Part shown: one piece after another, positions 49,285 through 58,000 of the stretch
Position numbering within the stretch: the first letter of the stretch is position 1
Layout: each line of letters starts with the position of its first letter
DNA from: VXNF01 sp964291305
GTDB taxonomy: Bacteria > Actinomycetota > Acidimicrobiia > Acidimicrobiales > CATQHL01
Reading direction: 5' to 3'
DNA: 64,000 bases
Assembly: GCA_964291305.2 (NCBI GenBank)
Contig: OZ219783.1
Span: 2,046,001-2,110,000 of the forward strand
Program-made: the position numbers and the translations under genes
Notes under the pieces: generated by a model
What the model was told of the DNA's origin: nothing
The model's database searches: none
Seen by the model: only the letters and a program-made list of their open reading frames with translations

Positions 49285-50529
49285 TCAGATCCGTGAGCCG
49301 ACTAGGTCGGCCTGGGGCAAAAGCCGGTCCGCGCCCGTCTCTAGGTCGCGCTCCAGCAGCCATCCCAGCAAAGACGCCAAGGCAACACGGCCCTCATCGG
49401 GACCTGAGGCGATCACCACATCGCCGGACTGCAACACGGTGCCGCCCCGAGGGCGGTACAGATACCGCTCTCCCCTCACGATGGTCAACACAGTGAACCC
49501 GGGCTCGATATTCAAACCCAACTGGCGGAGCGAACAGCCATCGACTGCCGATCCCTCAGACACCGGGTAGTCCACTACTACCTCATCAGAATCGCCCAGG
49601 GCGATCTCCAAGATGGGGTGAACATCCTCGCCCTTCTCCACCAGCCACACCATCTGACAGGCCTGATCGCCAAGGTCCTCGGCCGCATTCGAGATGTGCA
49701 GCAATCCCCGCAGAGGCGCCGGATCGGCATGACCGGCGGCCGCTCGCAGCACCCACAACTCCAGCTGGTCGTGCATGTCGTCGAGCCGAGACTCCAACAG
49801 GCGCACCTGCGCAGCTAGACCCGGGTCGCCCAGCACCAGCGTGGAATAAGCCAAATCCACCGAAACTTCAGAGAAGTTCTTCATCTCCACCAGCAGGTCG
49901 GCAGCCCTATCCAGGTCGCTTAGAGAGGACTCCACTGGCGCCACCGGCGGTACCCAGGCTTCGGCCCCGGCCAGCTCGCGAATTCGGGGGATGCCGTCGG
50001 GCGAACCCCGCATAAACAGGGCGTCGCCGGGCATCAGCAGGTCCTCGCCGCCCACGCCGGTGATCCAGTCCCGGCCCCGGCGGATGGCCATAATGCGCGT
50101 GCCGGTGGCCACGGGTAGTTCTAAGGCACCCACCGGCCGGTGGGCCATAGCGGACGCCTCGGCGACCTGCACGCGGTGCGACACTTCCTCGGCATCGGAC
50201 AACGAGACGACCAACTCGACTGGAATCCCTAACTGATGTGTCACCACCCGGGCGATGTCCACCGCAGAGTTGGCGATGCGCTCAATGGCACTCACAACCT
50301 GCAGCACCGAGGACATGCCGCCGGCGTCGCGGGGCCGGCGAGCGGCCTTTACGCAGACGGCCCGCATTTCGTGCACCAGATCGCTCATCCGCTCTTCGAG
50401 GGCGCGCACTTCGCTGGCAAGCTCGGGGTGACCGAAGCAAACCGAGGCATACGCCAAGTCGACCATCAACTCGCTGAGGTCTTTGGCCTCGGCGAGCATC
50501 GAACGCAGATTTCGGGGGCGATCGTCCAT
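49285..50529 (-). CDS. PhoU-like and TrkA-C (RCK_C) tandem-domain regulatory protein
   Basis: 414 residues: two rounds of a PhoU-like helical domain (LSELMVDLAYASVCFGHPELASEVRALE; FSEVSVDLAYSTLVLGDPGLAAQVRLLE). Each is followed by an RCK_C-like domain (VATGTRIMAIRRGRDWITGVGGEDLLMPGDALFMRG; IEPGFTVLTIVRGERYLYRPRGGTVLQSGDVVIASG). Such proteins accompany divalent-cation transporters and probably gate them in response to a ligand. ATG 50529 follows the MgtE-like gene on the same strand. Confidence 0.85.
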   Translation of the reverse strand: MDDRPRNLRSMLAEAKDLSELMVDLAYASVCFGHPELASEVRALEERMSDLVHEMRAVCVKAARRPRDAGGMSSVLQVVSAIERIANSAVDIARVVTHQLGIPVELVVSLSDAEEVSHRVQVAEASAMAHRPVGALELPVATGTRIMAIRRGRDWITGVGGEDLLMPGDALFMRGSPDGIPRIRELAGAEAWVPPVAPVESSLSDLDRAADLLVEMKNFSEVSVDLAYSTLVLGDPGLAAQVRLLESRLDDMHDQLELWVLRAAAGHADPAPLRGLLHISNAAEDLGDQACQMVWLVEKGEDVHPILEIALGDSDEVVVDYPVSEGSAVDGCSLRQLGLNIEPGFTVLTIVRGERYLYRPRGGTVLQSGDVVIASGPDEGRVALASLLGWLLERDLETGADRLLPQADLVGSRI

Positions 50530-50577
50530 CGGTGTCCTAGCGAGGCTAGCGCGGCCGCGCTGCGGCGATGGCATTCA

Positions 50578-51891
50578 TCACAGGATCGCCAGCACCGCTA
50601 GCGCTGCTACCAGCGTGAGCGCGCCTACCAGGTCCATTACCGAGGTGACAACTGGGATGCCGTAAGTGTCGGGATCCAGACCGAAGCGCTCGGCCAGGAT
50701 CGTGCCGTAGTAGGCCACGAGAGTCGCAACAGCCACGGCTGCCAGCCCACCTAGAAGCGCCGCGCCGATCATCTGGCCAGCTCCGGGGCCTTGTAGACCG
50801 GCGATCTGGGCGGCCCCATAGGCCAAGGCGGCGGTGCCCGCCAGCACCGGCAGTCCCATGACGAAAGTGCTGCGCACCTCTTGCCGGGCGTCCCGACCGG
50901 GCATCGCCGAGGGTTCGATAAGGCCAAGATGCAGCTTGGAAGCCAGCCGGCTAGAGAGGATCCCGCCGAGGGCGCCGCCGACGGCCAGATATCCCGGCAG
51001 CAGCACTAGCAAGCTCGGCAGGCGGCCTAAGAACGCCTCTTGCTGCTCGATAATCAATCCCGCGCCCAAGTCCAACAGCAAGGCAATCACTAACACACCG
51101 AAAGACTCCCGCAGGATGGAACGGAGCGACTGTCCCCCGGCCCGCCAAACGCTCACGGCAACCACAACCGCTGCGGCGCCGCAAACAATGGCGACCGTTC
51201 CGACGACCGCTTCGGACTCCGCCAGCGGCACTACTAGCAGCAAAACGGGCAGCGTTATCACGTCAGCCGCGGCGGTCACCAGCGGGGCGGTCACGTTGTC
51301 GGGGTCCCAGCCGAAACGCACCGATCCAGTCGCCATCGCCAACGCCACTACAAGCACGAACAGCGACGAGATCACACCGCCGAGAGTGCTGATAACCACG
51401 AAGGCTGCCAAGCTCATAGGTACGGGGATGTTGAACAGTTCGGCTGTGGCTTTCGCCAACATGGCCAGCATCGCCGAGGACACAATGCTCAGCGCCAGGC
51501 CGGCGAGAATGTTCTCTCCCACGACGGTGGTGGGGCGCAGACTCAGACGGAAGGTACCGGTGTGGATGGCGGTGCCGAGACGCGAGCCCAGGCCCCCAAA
51601 AATCTTGCCCTGAAGCGCAATGGCGGCCGGCACCATCAGCAACAACCCACCGAGCTGCTCTAGGCGGTCGGCGCTGGCCCCCAGCAGGATCCCTACAACC
51701 ACGCTCACCACAGCCAGCAGACCGAGCGCTACAAGACTCTGAGCACCCAACCCACCCAGCGCGCCGGACAGGCCGCGCCGCTCGGTTAGTGCGCGCCGCT
51801 CGGTTAGTGCGCGCCGCTCGGTTAGTGCGCGCCGCTCGGTTGGCGCGCGCCGCGGACGGAACCTCGCCAGCAGCGGGAAGGTTCGGTCCAT
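50578..51891 (-). CDS. MgtE/SLC41-like divalent cation transporter
   Basis: 437 residues, two copies of the MgtE transmembrane domain: LLLMVPAAIALQGKIFGGLGSRLGTAIHTG...LGGVISSLF and LLVLLPGYLAVGGALGGILSSRLASKLHLG...GLAAVAVATLVAYYGT. It lacks the cytosolic N and CBS domains of MgtE and is paired with the PhoU/TrkA-C protein downstream, an arrangement known from archaea and some bacteria. The N-terminus is extended by four TERRAL repeats. Confidence 0.88.
   Translation of the reverse strand: MDRTFPLLARFRPRRAPTERRALTERRALTERRALTERRGLSGALGGLGAQSLVALGLLAVVSVVVGILLGASADRLEQLGGLLLMVPAAIALQGKIFGGLGSRLGTAIHTGTFRLSLRPTTVVGENILAGLALSIVSSAMLAMLAKATAELFNIPVPMSLAAFVVISTLGGVISSLFVLVVALAMATGSVRFGWDPDNVTAPLVTAAADVITLPVLLLVVPLAESEAVVGTVAIVCGAAAVVVAVSVWRAGGQSLRSILRESFGVLVIALLLDLGAGLIIEQQEAFLGRLPSLLVLLPGYLAVGGALGGILSSRLASKLHLGLIEPSAMPGRDARQEVRSTFVMGLPVLAGTAALAYGAAQIAGLQGPGAGQMIGAALLGGLAAVAVATLVAYYGTILAERFGLDPDTYGIPVVTSVMDLVGALTLVAALAVLAIL
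51780..51850 (-). repeat. 18-bp tandem repeat, four copies, in frame
   Basis: CGCTCGGTTAGTGCGCGC is repeated four times. It encodes TERRAL units at the cytosolic N-terminus of the MgtE-like transporter. Confidence 0.93.
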
Positions 51892-52000
51892 GCCGCGCTC
51901 CCGGAGCCGAGTTAGGATTTAGTCTCCCCTAGCGTGCAGGAACGCGAAGACATTTGCGACTAATCACCTACTTGCTCCGAGTACTTCATACGCTGGCACC

Positions 52001-53122
52001 ATGAGGATCGGCTTCTCTAGACCTAACCGTAGGGGCACCAGTAGAGCCCGCATCGCCGTCGCTGCTCTGACAGCGGCTGCGCTATTAGCTATTGGGTGCG
52101 GGACTTCGGGCCGGGAGTTGCAGCCGCCTACAAGACTTGTATCCGAGCAGGATGGCCTCGTGGCCGAGCGGGACATCTTCGTGGGCGAATATCAGAGCCA
52201 AGGGCCGGGCGGGATGCTCGTCGAAAGCACTGAGTTCGTACCGGGTGGTGATCTTTCTCAAGGGCTCGTGGAGACCGGCGAACTGCCGACCCTGGCGTGG
52301 CGGAACATTCCTGCCGGCACCAGCGAACTGGTAGTACTTGTGCATACTGATGATTCCAACCAAACGCCGCTGATGTGGGTTGTTGCCGGTTTTGCGCCCT
52401 CCAGCACTGGCCTATTCCGGGAGACACCACCGCCGGGGGTACGAGCGCTGCCCCGTGCAGACGGCGAACTCTACTTCCCTGGCTATCCAGAGCCAGGCAG
52501 CCTCGTGGTTTTCACACTCTGCGCCTTAGCAGAACCGTTATCTGAAAACGCCATAGCCAGCGACGCCTGGGATGCCTGCTACTCCGACAACTCGAACAAT
52601 GTGATTGGCCTAGCTACGGCCAGCGCGGTAATACCTGTTGGGTATCAGGCTCGCTTCGTGCCCGAAGATCAGAGCCAAGGGCCAGGGGGGATGCTCGTCG
52701 AAAGCCTGGAATTCACCCCGGGTGGGGAACTTCCGCTAGGACTCGTGCAGACCGGCGAGCTGCCAACCCTAGCGTGGCAGAACATTCCTGCCGGCACCAG
52801 CGAACTGGTAGTACTCGTGACCGGCTTCGATCCCGATATTCCTTCACTGCTGTGGGTAGTAGCCGGTTTCTCGCCCTCCAGCGGTGGCCTATTCCGGGAG
52901 ACACCACCGCCGGGGGTACGAGCGCTGACCCGCTCCAGCGGCGAACTCGTCTGGCCGGGCTATCCGGAGCCAGGCGAACGCGTGGTTTTCACACTCTGCG
53001 CTTTGTCGGAGCCGCTGCCTCCCAACGCCACCGTCAGCGACGCCTGGAACACCTGCTACTCCTTAACGCAAGAGACCACAATTGGCCTAGCTACGGTCAG
53101 CGCGCTCATCCCTGCCAGCTAA
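52001..53122 (+). CDS. lipoprotein with two tandem YbhB/PEBP-like domains
   Basis: 373 residues. Signal peptide with lipobox LLAIGC. Two nearly identical halves (about 60-215 and 222-373) each show ESxEFxPGGxLxxGLVxTGELPTLAWxNIPAGTSELVVLV, MWVVAGF or LWVVAGF, and FRETPPPGVRAL. The LAWxNIPAGT and WVVAGF pattern suggests the phosphatidylethanolamine-binding/Raf-kinase-inhibitor-like fold, although the classical ligand DxxxP...HW is altered. The high DNA identity of the halves points to a recent internal duplication. Function unknown. Confidence 0.75.
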   Translation: MRIGFSRPNRRGTSRARIAVAALTAAALLAIGCGTSGRELQPPTRLVSEQDGLVAERDIFVGEYQSQGPGGMLVESTEFVPGGDLSQGLVETGELPTLAWRNIPAGTSELVVLVHTDDSNQTPLMWVVAGFAPSSTGLFRETPPPGVRALPRADGELYFPGYPEPGSLVVFTLCALAEPLSENAIASDAWDACYSDNSNNVIGLATASAVIPVGYQARFVPEDQSQGPGGMLVESLEFTPGGELPLGLVQTGELPTLAWQNIPAGTSELVVLVTGFDPDIPSLLWVVAGFSPSSGGLFRETPPPGVRALTRSSGELVWPGYPEPGERVVFTLCALSEPLPPNATVSDAWNTCYSLTQETTIGLATVSALIPAS

Positions 53123-53508
53123 AGGCCATAGGACCGAAACCCGACGCCACCAGCCGAGCCAGATGAAGTGCGTCGTCTACGGCTGCCAGCTAAAGGCCAT
53201 AGGACCGAAACCCGACGCCACCAGCCGAGCCAGATGAAGTGCGTCGTCTACGGCTGCCAGCTAAAGGCCATAGGGCCGGCACCCGACGCCTCGACCACTC
53301 GCATCGCGTCTTTCGCTTTACAACCGCCCCGGCAAAGGTCATAGGATCGACACCCGACGCCTCGACCACTCGCATCGCGTCTTTCGCTTTACAACCGCCC
53401 CGGCAAAGGTCATAGGATCGACACCCGACGCCTCGCACCTTTTCGGGCTCGGCCCGTTGGTGGAGAAGGCCCGGCAAAGGTCATAGGATCGACACCCGAC
53501 GCCTCGGC
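53113..53508. repeat. six-copy repeat array, exact 71-bp period, CRISPR-like geometry
   Basis: AAAGGYCATAGG...ACCCGACGCC occurs at 53121, 53192, 53263, 53334, 53405 and 53476, five intervals of exactly 71. The conserved part is about 32-37 bp. Segments between are of four kinds: two copies of one, two of another, and two unique. The first copy includes the stop codon of the PEBP gene. The repeat drifts gradually from copy 1 to copies 4-6. No cas gene, leader or repeat palindrome was recognised. Confidence 0.9.
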
Positions 53509-53579
53509 CGCTGCTCTCCGGTAGTCGGCGCGAGCCCATCCCAGCATCACCCGGCTCAACTCCTCCACGCCGCAACCGG

Positions 53580-53592
53580 CCCCCCCCCCCCC
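53580..53592. repeat. homopolymer tract C13
   Basis: Thirteen C bases in the short region downstream of the HNH gene stop (53615, minus strand). It lies outside any recognised gene, and no effect can be assigned. Confidence 0.95.
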
Positions 53593-53614
53593 GGCAGTCG
53601 GCTCAGCCTGATTT

Positions 53615-55489
53615 TTAGCGTCGTAGGGGCGGGTTCACGGTCGGCAGGTTCACTGGCGGTGGTTTGCTAGCGCTGGTGATGTTGATTTTCCCCGCTAGCC
53701 CGTGGTTGTAGGCGGTCCGGGTGTTGCGCCGTGCGGGTGGCGTGTTACCACTCTGGTCGGGGTGTCGGAGCGTGAACCTGCTGTCGGCGTCTCGGACTAC
53801 TTGGGCGCCTTTGGTGTGGACTAGGTGGTGGTGGCAGTGGCTGCAGAGTAGGCAGAGGTTGTCGAGGTCGGTTGTGCCTCCGTGTTCCCAGTGGGTGATG
53901 TGGTGTGCTTGGCACCAGTTAGCCGAAGCCCCGCAACCCACGCAGCCTTTATCCCGCACAGCCAACACCGCCCGCTGGCGGCTAGAAGCATGGCGTCTCC
54001 CCCGGCCGAGCCACAAAGGCTCACTCTTACCCCTAAATACAGCCGGCAAGATTCTCGCATCGCACGCCAAACCGAGAAGCTCCTCGACCGACAGCGGAGT
54101 GCCATCAACAAGACGAGCATCACGCAGCTGGCCCGCCACAGTGTCGTAATCGGCGACCACCAACAGGTCCACGCCCTGAGCCTTGCCCGCAGACCTACCA
54201 GCCTTACCGGTTCCGCCGCTGTTGGTGACGAGCTGTTCGAGCACGTCGGCCATGCGCTGACCCGAAGAAAGCCGGTTCTTGGCGTCCTCAGCATGAAACA
54301 GCCGGTTAGCCGTAGCAGTAAGCGCTGTCTCGATGCGACTACCCGCCACCGGATCAAACCGGCCCATTAGAGAGAACATCCCATCGGGTTCTTGTTTGAT
54401 GTTCAAATAGCGCCGCTCCCGCTGACGCGCCCGCCGCTCCCCAAGATCACCCCGGGTCTGCTCGTTCATGTAATCGCGGACAGTGCGGCTGAACTGGTCT
54501 TCGGACTCCCGCCCCGCCGCCTCCAACAACCCGGCCTCACCACCCGAATCACCAGGCGAGGCCTGCTCCACAGCTTCGGCAATCATCTTCGCCTGCTTCG
54601 CAGTGATAGCCCCAGAACGCAAAGCCTCAGCCGTCCCAGGCACCCGGCCCAACTGCTCGGCCAACTTCACGTCCTGCTTGGCCCGACCGCGGGACTGCCT
54701 CAAACCGTCGCGCAGCACATCAGCCGCATGCCCCTCACCCCGCCGGCGGGCCAACTCGGCGACCATCTCAGCCTTCACCGCAGCCAACCGAGACTCACAC
54801 CTACCCACCAACACCAACCGAGCCTCCAACTCCCCATCAGCCAAACCCCCAACCAACAAATCCGAGGAAAACAAACCAACCAAACCCTCAACATCAAACC
54901 CCGCGCCAAGACCAAACCCGCCATCCCGGCCCCCGGTGCCGGCGGCCCCAGCAACCCCGTCAGCAGCCCCAGCAGACCCAAAGACAGCAGTCCCAGCGGC
55001 CTCGGCAGACCCAAAAACAGCAGTCCCAGCGGCCTCGGCAGACCCAAAAACAGCAGTCCCAGCGGCCCCGGTAGACCCAAAGACAGCAGTCCCAGCGGCC
55101 TCGGCAGACCCAAAAACAGCAGTCCCAGCGGCCCCGGTAGACCCAAAGACAGCAGTCCCAGCGGCCTCGGCAGACCCAAAGACAGCGGTGCCGGCAACCC
55201 CAGCGGCAGCGCCGTTGTCTCCACTAGCGGCGGTGCGGTTGTGCCCAGCAGCACCCCCGCCAGCGCACCCAGCAGCAGCACCGTCGGCCCCAGCAACCCC
55301 AGAAGCAGCACCGGCGGCCTCAGCAGCAGTGGTGCCGTTGTGCCCCGCAGCGCCGGCGGCGCCAGCACCCCCAGCAGCGCGGTTGGCCCCATCAGTGCCG
55401 CCCCCGGCAGCACGCCCAGAAACAGCGCTCTTGGCCTCAGCGACAGCAACCCCAACATCCGGGTCGTCGAAAAGAGTCACAAAAGTCAT
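53615..55489 (-). CDS. DUF222 and HNH endonuclease domain protein with Ala/Gly-rich repeats
   Basis: 624 residues. Residues 1-200 are low-complexity, including seven GTAVFGS repeats. The DUF222/13E12-type helical domain follows (ELEARLVLVGRCESRLAAVKAEMVAELARRR...). The C-terminal HNH nuclease reads CVGCGASANWCQAHHITHWEHGGTTDLDNLCLLCSHCHHHLVH. The family is abundant in actinobacteria and of uncertain role, with mobile-element or nuclease activity suggested. Large open frames on the opposite strand (54392-55597, 54483-55517) are side effects of GC content and the repeats. Confidence 0.9.
   Translation of the reverse strand: MTFVTLFDDPDVGVAVAEAKSAVSGRAAGGGTDGANRAAGGAGAAGAAGHNGTTAAEAAGAASGVAGADGAAAGCAGGGAAGHNRTAASGDNGAAAGVAGTAVFGSAEAAGTAVFGSTGAAGTAVFGSAEAAGTAVFGSTGAAGTAVFGSAEAAGTAVFGSAEAAGTAVFGSAGAADGVAGAAGTGGRDGGFGLGAGFDVEGLVGLFSSDLLVGGLADGELEARLVLVGRCESRLAAVKAEMVAELARRRGEGHAADVLRDGLRQSRGRAKQDVKLAEQLGRVPGTAEALRSGAITAKQAKMIAEAVEQASPGDSGGEAGLLEAAGRESEDQFSRTVRDYMNEQTRGDLGERRARQRERRYLNIKQEPDGMFSLMGRFDPVAGSRIETALTATANRLFHAEDAKNRLSSGQRMADVLEQLVTNSGGTGKAGRSAGKAQGVDLLVVADYDTVAGQLRDARLVDGTPLSVEELLGLACDARILPAVFRGKSEPLWLGRGRRHASSRQRAVLAVRDKGCVGCGASANWCQAHHITHWEHGGTTDLDNLCLLCSHCHHHLVHTKGAQVVRDADSRFTLRHPDQSGNTPPARRNTRTAYNHGLAGKINITSASKPPPVNLPTVNPPLRR
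54973..55205 (-). repeat. 33-bp tandem repeat, about seven copies, in frame
   Basis: Units of 33 bases encode AGTAVFGSAEA or AGTAVFGSTGA. Two variants (AEA, TGA) alternate, which suggests amplification of a two-unit block. It lies in the disordered N-terminal part of the HNH protein. Confidence 0.92.
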
Positions 55490-55848
55490 AATTCACCTCC
55501 CCAAACACAGTGTGTGAACCGTCGTCTTTCGGTCGGCCGAGCCGACAAGCCGGACAAACAACACCAACCCCACAACACCAGAGCCAGCGACCGGTAACAG
55601 TGAGTTTAGCGAATCAAACCAAAAACCACAACGCCTGTATGCTATCTCGAAGAAATAAATCGAATACATTCCAAGCAAAGCAGTCCAATCGCCGGCGCCT
55701 GGCCGAGTCACCGTTCACCAGCATCAAGACCGGGGGCCGCCAAGCGCGCAGGTGGGAATCAACAGCGTGAGGTGCAAGCGCGTTGTGCCAACACCCGGCG
55801 GGGTGTTGCCGGGAGTCCGCAGCCCGCCGACGCGACCAGCCCCCACGA
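55490..55848. other. intergenic region upstream of HNH gene, partly AT-rich
   Basis: About 360 bases without a supported gene. 55598-55680 is AT-rich and probably carries the HNH promoter on the minus strand (GCATACAGG and TTTATTTCTTCGAG are candidate elements, not clear-cut). GTTGCCGGGAGTCCGCAG at 55807 copies the 3' end of the acyl-CoA ligase gene (56088). Confidence 0.5.
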
Positions 55849-56083
55849 GATCCAACCATCCCAGCGGGACTACTCGTCGCCGAAGCACCACCTACAACAG
55901 ACACACAAGCCAAATGAAGATCCAACCATCCCAGCGGGACTACTCGTCGCCGAAGCACCACCTACAACAGACACACAAGCCAACTGAAGATCCAACCATC
56001 CCAGCGGGACTACTCGTCGCCGAAGCACCACCTACAACAGACACACAAGCCAACTGAAGATCCAACCATCCCAGCGGGGTTAC
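55849..56083. repeat. 70-bp tandem repeat, three full copies plus part of a fourth, at ligase gene end
   Basis: GATCCAACCATCCCAGCGGG begins at 55849, 55919, 55989 and 56059 (period exactly 70). The last, partial copy runs into the stop codon of the acyl-CoA ligase, so the array again consists of amplified gene-end sequence. Confidence 0.93.
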
Positions 56084-57678
56084 TCATTGCCGGGAGTCCG
56101 CAGGCGCTCCCGTAGTACGAACTTTTGGATCTTGCCAGTGCTGGTCTTAGGGAGGTCGCCGAAGATCACCCTCTTAGGAGCCTTGAACCGGGCAATGGCG
56201 CCCTTAACGAACTCGATCAACTCCTGCTCAGTCGGTGAGGCCCCCGAGCGTAGCGCTACGAACGCCACTGGAACCTCACCCCAGACCTCGTCGAGCGCTC
56301 CCACCACCGCCACCTCCAGCACACCGGGATGACGGGCCAAGACTTGCTCTACTTCGATGGAAGCGATGTTCTCCCCGCCGCTGACGATGACATCCTTGGC
56401 TCGGTCGCGTACCTCCATGTAGCCGTCGGGGTGCACGACGCCAACGTCACCGGTGCGGAACCAGGCCCCGTCGGGCCTTTGCAGGGTGGCTGCGGCAGTG
56501 GCCTGGGCGTCCCGGTAGTAGCCAAGCATCACCACGTTGCCGCGCAGCACCACCTCACCTGGGGTGGCGCCGTCGGCAGGCACGTCCCGCCCTTCGGCGT
56601 CTACAACCCGCAGCGGCGAGCAGGCTACGTTGGCGACACCCTGGCGGGCCTTGCGCCGGGCCTGCTCGGCGGGTTCTAAAGCACTCCACTCCGGCCGCCA
56701 GTCGCATATCACCGCTGGGCCGTAGCTCTCGGTCAGCCCGTAAAGGTGCGTGACGTGGAGGTTCAGCTTGGCGAGACGGGCCAGCAAGCTGGGCGAGGGC
56801 GGCGCACCGCCCACAGCCACGTGCACCGGAGACGCCGCCGGGGTTACCTCTGGGTCGGCAGCCAGCATGGTCAGCACGGTGGGCGCAGCATTTAGGTGGG
56901 TTATGCCCTTCTGGTGTATCGCCGACCAGACCGCCTCGGGCTGGACATGGCGCAGCCCCACGTGCACACCGCCGGCAGCGGTGACGGCCCAGGGGTAGCA
57001 CCAACCGTTGCAGTGAAACATCGGCAGCGTCCAGAGAAACACACTGGCAGCATCTAGACCGCCCTGGGCAACCATAGCTAGGGACTGCAGGTAGGCACCG
57101 CGGTAGGAGTACATCACACCCTTGGGATGCCCAGTGGTTCCTGATGTGTAGTTGAGGCTCAGCATGCCCCACTCGTCGGATACATCCACCTGGCGGGGTT
57201 CGGCGGTGGCGAGGCGCTGCTCGTACTCGTCTTCCGGCTCGCCGCAGGTGATCAGCTGCAAAGGATGATCGGCATTCGCCACTATCGCCTCGCCGACCGA
57301 AGCCAGCGAGTGATCACATATCAGCACCCGAGAGCCCGCATGGTTCACAATCCAACTCAACTCGCCCGGGGCCAGGCGGGTGTTCAGCGCGTTTAGCACG
57401 GCACCAGCCCAGGCCACGCCGAAGTGGGCTTCAAGCGCTACGTGCGTGTTGGGAACCAGAGTGGAAACACGGTCACCGGGCTTTACGCCGGCTGCTGCCA
57501 GCGCGCCTGCCAGCCGCTGGCACCGCTGGTGTAACTGGGAGTAGGTGAAAGCACGGTCGCCGTCGATCAAGGCCGGCCTGTCGCCGAAGACGTGCGCGCT
57601 TCGGTCTAGGAACAGCGTCGGCGTTAGGGGTTCCGGGCCAAAGGCCGGGCGGTTAGTAGTCTGCGAGCGTTCGGGCAT
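56080..57678 (-). CDS. fatty-acyl/aryl-CoA ligase (AMP-forming)
   Basis: 532 residues from ATG 57678. ANL-family motifs: LNYTSGTTGHPKGVMYSYRGAY (P-loop), LYGLTESYGPAVIC, WFRTGDVGVVHPDGYMEVRDRAKDVIVSGGENIASIEVE, and the adenylation lysine in PKTSTGKIQKFVLRERLR. It resembles medium/short-chain acyl-CoA synthetases (FadD/AlkK-like). The substrate is not determinable. The longer frame upstream is formed by a repeat and is not coding. Confidence 0.92.
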   Translation of the reverse strand: MPERSQTTNRPAFGPEPLTPTLFLDRSAHVFGDRPALIDGDRAFTYSQLHQRCQRLAGALAAAGVKPGDRVSTLVPNTHVALEAHFGVAWAGAVLNALNTRLAPGELSWIVNHAGSRVLICDHSLASVGEAIVANADHPLQLITCGEPEDEYEQRLATAEPRQVDVSDEWGMLSLNYTSGTTGHPKGVMYSYRGAYLQSLAMVAQGGLDAASVFLWTLPMFHCNGWCYPWAVTAAGGVHVGLRHVQPEAVWSAIHQKGITHLNAAPTVLTMLAADPEVTPAASPVHVAVGGAPPSPSLLARLAKLNLHVTHLYGLTESYGPAVICDWRPEWSALEPAEQARRKARQGVANVACSPLRVVDAEGRDVPADGATPGEVVLRGNVVMLGYYRDAQATAAATLQRPDGAWFRTGDVGVVHPDGYMEVRDRAKDVIVSGGENIASIEVEQVLARHPGVLEVAVVGALDEVWGEVPVAFVALRSGASPTEQELIEFVKGAIARFKAPKRVIFGDLPKTSTGKIQKFVLRERLRTPGNE

Positions 57679-57700
57679 CGCCTCAGTGTCGCAGACCACG

Positions 57701-57810
57701 GCCTCTGCGGCAGCCCGGTCGGCTATTTGATGCCGGGCAAGCGACCAGAGATCATGGACCAAGTCCGATCCGCCTCTGCGGCAGCCCGGTCGGCTATTTG
57801 ATGCCGGGCA
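57701..57810. repeat. 39-bp direct repeat, 71-bp period, upstream of ligase
   Basis: GCCTCTGCGGCAGCCCGGTC (first 20 of 39 bases) occurs at 57701 and 57772 without mismatch, separated by 32 bases. It lies just upstream of the ligase start. A smaller repeat, GGGCACAATGAC, follows at 57806 and 57886. Confidence 0.92.
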
Positions 57811-57914
57811 CAATGACTTCGGGGAATGAATCCAAGCAATCAAGCAATGATGATCGTCGGGGTGTCGGGCCGTCAACGCGTGTAGGGGCACAATGACCTC
57901 GGGCAAAATGCACT

Positions 57915-58000
57915 AAGCGGGTTCGAACCTTGCTCCAAGAGGTCCGAACCCGCTTGCTCAACTTGCCGCAACCCTGCTGCTCCAACTGCTCGGGTTGCGG
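57915..58000 (-). terminator. two hairpins between rnhA and the ligase, probable terminator
   Basis: CCGCAACCC (57966-57974) pairs with GGGTTGCGG (57992-58000). AAGCGGGTTCG (57915-57925) pairs with CGAACCCGCTT (57945-57955). On the minus strand the second hairpin is followed by AGTGCATTTT, a modest T-run. It lies downstream of rnhA and upstream of the ligase gene. Confidence 0.55.

Noticed and set aside
53113..53508. Calling the 71-bp array a CRISPR array
   Set aside because: The repeat drifts along the array, overlaps a gene end, lacks a leader and cas genes, and similar periods occur at many non-CRISPR loci here. Kept as a repeat.
54392..55597. Open frames of 401 and 344 residues on the plus strand opposite the HNH gene
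   Set aside because: They are Pro/Ala/Ser low-complexity readings of the antisense of a repeat-rich, GC-rich gene. The minus strand carries clear DUF222 and HNH motifs.
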